Shown here one piece after another: positions 62,452-64,000 of a stretch of 64,000 nucleotides of DNA. The notes under the pieces were generated by a model. The model was not told the origin of the DNA. It searched no databases and was given only the letters and a program-made list of their open reading frames with translations. Both the position numbers and the translations under genes were made by a program. The stretch is from Methanosarcinales archaeon Methan_01 (GTDB taxonomy: Archaea > Halobacteriota > Methanosarcinia > Methanotrichales > Methanotrichaceae): positions 1 to 64,000 of the forward strand of contig LUYE01000003.1 of the NCBI GenBank assembly GCA_001602645.1, given 5' to 3'. Position 1 is the stretch's first letter. Each line of letters begins with the position of its first letter.

Positions 62452-62757
62452 TTGACGGATAAAAAAAGGATGGAGCAGCTGGGGGTCAGGATCCCCGATA
62501 GGCTGGAGCCGGTGTACGCGAACCTGATCAAGATCAGCCACGCCGACGACGAGGTCACCCTGACCTTCCTCCACAAGATCCCCGAGACGAATTTGGCCCA
62601 AGGCAGGGCGATCGTTACTATTACGCCGCAGCACGCGAAGAGGCTGCTGCGGGCCCTATCCGCGAACCTGAAGAGGTATGAGGCGACCTTCGGCGAGATA
62701 AAGCTCCCCGAGGACGGCGGCGCTCGGGAGGAGAGCAGCAACGTCGAGGTGGCCTGA
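62452..62757 (+). CDS. DUF3467 protein
   Basis: The 101-aa protein has RIPDRLEPVYANLIKISHADDEVTLTFLHKIP and GRAIVTITPQHAKRLLRALSANLKRYEATFGEIKLP, the DUF3467 pattern (small alpha/beta protein, function unknown). TTG 62452 follows GGTGAAG, and ATG 62470 is a possible alternative with AAAGG before it. The gene is divergent from the nuclease-like gene over 25 bp, so the two promoters overlap. The last 15 residues are acidic and probably flexible. Confidence 0.88.
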   Translation: MTDKKRMEQLGVRIPDRLEPVYANLIKISHADDEVTLTFLHKIPETNLAQGRAIVTITPQHAKRLLRALSANLKRYEATFGEIKLPEDGGAREESSNVEVA

Positions 62758-62831
62758 CCCCGGCCGGACCGCCCCTGAGCCTCCGACCCGCCAGGACCGA
62801 AACCTCCCCCACCGCCCCCTCCAGGCCCTGA

Positions 62832-63992
62832 TCAGCCCTGGAGGAGGCTCCAGACGAGGGCTGGGATCATCCTGGGGCGGGATCGGGCGAGGGCGACCCC
62901 CGACGATAGCCCTTTTCTGAATAGGGATCCCGAAAGGTCGAGGTCTCCCTCCGCGAGGCCCGCCGCCAGCCGGTCTATATCCTCGTCGTCCATACCCCCG
63001 AGGGTCAACAACGAAGCCCGCCCCATCCGGTACTCCAGGCCGAACTCCCGGCGCCAGAGGCGGACGTAGGGCGAGAGCCCCCGCCCCGAGACGTCCCCAG
63101 ACGCGACGGCCCGGGCCGCCACATCCCCGGCGATCGTCCCCGCCCGGATGGCGTAGGCGATCCCGCTCATGCCGGCGGCGGCGCCCGTCGCCATCAGGGA
63201 GTCGGCGACGATCTCCCCCGGCAGCGCAGCGATGGCGTCCCCTCCCCGGTTGATGGAGACGACCTTCATCTCCCGGACGTCGTACTTGGCGGAGTTGCGG
63301 TGCTTGAAGAGCTCCACGAACCGGTCCAAAAAGGGGCGGACGTCTCGGCCGCGCCCCCGGACGAAGACTCCCAAGGTGGCCAGATCGCCGCCGCCGGGGG
63401 AGAAGGTCGCCTTCCAACCCGGAGAGATCGAGCCGACGAAGTACTCGAACCGCCGCTCCTCCCCCAGGCCCGCTAATTCGACGACCGCCTCGGCGGCCCA
63501 GGCGACGTCTTCAGGATGCTGGAGCGGCGAAAGCCCCTCTCTTCTCGCAATCAAGCCATCGACCCCGGAGGCGTCTATGACGACCCGCGCCCCTATCTCC
63601 CCGGCGTCGGTCTCGACCCGCCGCCCGGTGCCCGCCGGGGGGGCGCTCCGTGCCTCGCCCCGGAGGAGCCGGGCCCCGGCCCTCTCGGCCCGTTCGAGGT
63701 AAAGCGCATCGAACCTTGATCGGTCGATGAAACTCCCCGGCGCCGGGATCTCGACGGCGTGGCCAGCGGGGGAGATGATCCGCATCCCTTCGAGGTCGTG
63801 GAGGACGTACTCCCGCTCGACGGCTAAACCCGCCCGGGAGAACATCCCGTCGAAGAAGGTGTTCGCCGGGTGGTCGAAGCTCCCGCCCATGTCTTTATCA
63901 AGGAGTATCACCTCGGCGCCGCTTTTGGCGGCCGAGGTGGCAGCGGCGATCCCCGAGGGGGAGGCCCCCACCACCAGAACGTCGCAGTTCAC
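62832..63992 (-). CDS. Geranylgeranyl reductase-family FAD-dependent oxidoreductase
   Basis: The 386-aa protein starts with the FAD loop CDVLVVGASPSGIAAATSAAKSGAEVILLDKD and has ARVVIDASGVDGLIAR, SISPGWKATFSPGGGDLATLGVFV and DSLMATGAAAGMSGIAYAIRAGTIAGDVAARA (second FAD motif). This is the geranylgeranyl reductase family, which saturates the double bonds of archaeal lipid chains; related enzymes act on other isoprenoids or quinones. The ATG at 63992 lies 8 bases before the window end, so upstream context is missing. It is convergent with the DUF3467 gene. Confidence 0.85.
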   Translation of the reverse strand: MNCDVLVVGASPSGIAAATSAAKSGAEVILLDKDMGGSFDHPANTFFDGMFSRAGLAVEREYVLHDLEGMRIISPAGHAVEIPAPGSFIDRSRFDALYLERAERAGARLLRGEARSAPPAGTGRRVETDAGEIGARVVIDASGVDGLIARREGLSPLQHPEDVAWAAEAVVELAGLGEERRFEYFVGSISPGWKATFSPGGGDLATLGVFVRGRGRDVRPFLDRFVELFKHRNSAKYDVREMKVVSINRGGDAIAALPGEIVADSLMATGAAAGMSGIAYAIRAGTIAGDVAARAVASGDVSGRGLSPYVRLWRREFGLEYRMGRASLLTLGGMDDEDIDRLAAGLAEGDLDLSGSLFRKGLSSGVALARSRPRMIPALVWSLLQG

Positions 63993-64000
63993 GGTTGTTT

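Noticed and set aside
62656-63417. 253-aa minus ORF overlapping the reductase gene and DUF3467
   Set aside because: Arg/Gly/Pro-rich out-of-frame translation; the reductase frame has FAD motifs.

Overview
The window looks like chromosome from a high-GC methanogenic archaeon. The evidence is an F420 ligase (CofE), a beta-RFAP (methanopterin) synthase, the methanogen family DUF2111, archaeal LonB, two CDC48 ATPases, an archaeal GHMP-type shikimate kinase, HMG-CoA reductase, archaeal TATA-box promoters and many TTG/GTG starts. Gene content and base composition fit Methanothrix (Methanosaeta)-like Methanotrichales, but that placement is inference. No insertion sequence, prophage, rRNA operon or CRISPR array is visible. 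One tRNA (Thr-GGT) was found.

Layout. 0-13.5 kb: end of a glycosyltransferase, a PH-domain membrane protein, tRNA-Thr, a CDC48 ATPase, an AT-rich truncated exonuclease VII large subunit with a C-terminal membrane anchor, a small Cys-rich DUF6788 protein leading a zinc/manganese ABC importer operon (znuACB) whose TATA box sits inside a perfect 14-bp inverted repeat, a secreted protein next to an ABC-2 exporter, then a DHPS-like pterin enzyme and a CofE-cytidine deaminase fusion. 13.7-25.6 kb: a surface-glycan island with seven glycosyltransferases (one fused to a methyltransferase), a pyruvyl transferase, an FrhB-like iron-sulfur flavoprotein and a flippase, mostly on the minus strand with overlapping genes. 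25.7-34.6 kb: proteostasis genes (TldD, LonB, a second CDC48, an ArsR-like regulator, HtpX) plus a CorC-type CBS protein. 34.6-39.8 kb: two neighbouring exported TPR proteins of 624 and 1071 aa. 39.9-45.2 kb: RimI-like acetyltransferase, DUF2111, ArgG, a radical SAM protein, and a three-gene operon matching the archaeal vesicle-budding set ArvA (Era-like GTPase), ArvB (DUF2073) and ArvC (zinc ribbon). 45.2-52.4 kb: small exported proteins, a rhodanese-like protein without catalytic Cys, an SLC13/DASS transporter, a parvulin and a REC-GAF-PAS protein with no kinase. 52.7-64 kb: inositol-phosphate synthase, prephenate dehydratase, a class II-type HMG-CoA reductase, a DUF98-beta-RFAP synthase fusion, an M42 peptidase, then a tight minus-strand run (PD-(D/E)XK-like protein, shikimate kinase, chorismate mutase, PurE, two Usp proteins, a 39-aa membrane peptide), DUF3467 and a geranylgeranyl-reductase-family flavoprotein.

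How the genes fit together. Chorismate metabolism recurs (shikimate kinase, chorismate mutase, prephenate dehydratase, chorismate lyase-like domain) and meets methanopterin synthesis in the DUF98-MptG fusion. The glycan island with its flippase should build and export a pyruvylated or methylated surface polymer. The least expected items are the membrane-tethered XseA-like protein, the CofE-Cdd fusion, the inverted repeat around the znu TATA box, the complete Arv operon and two small genes missing from the ORF track (45021-45179 and 59088-59207).
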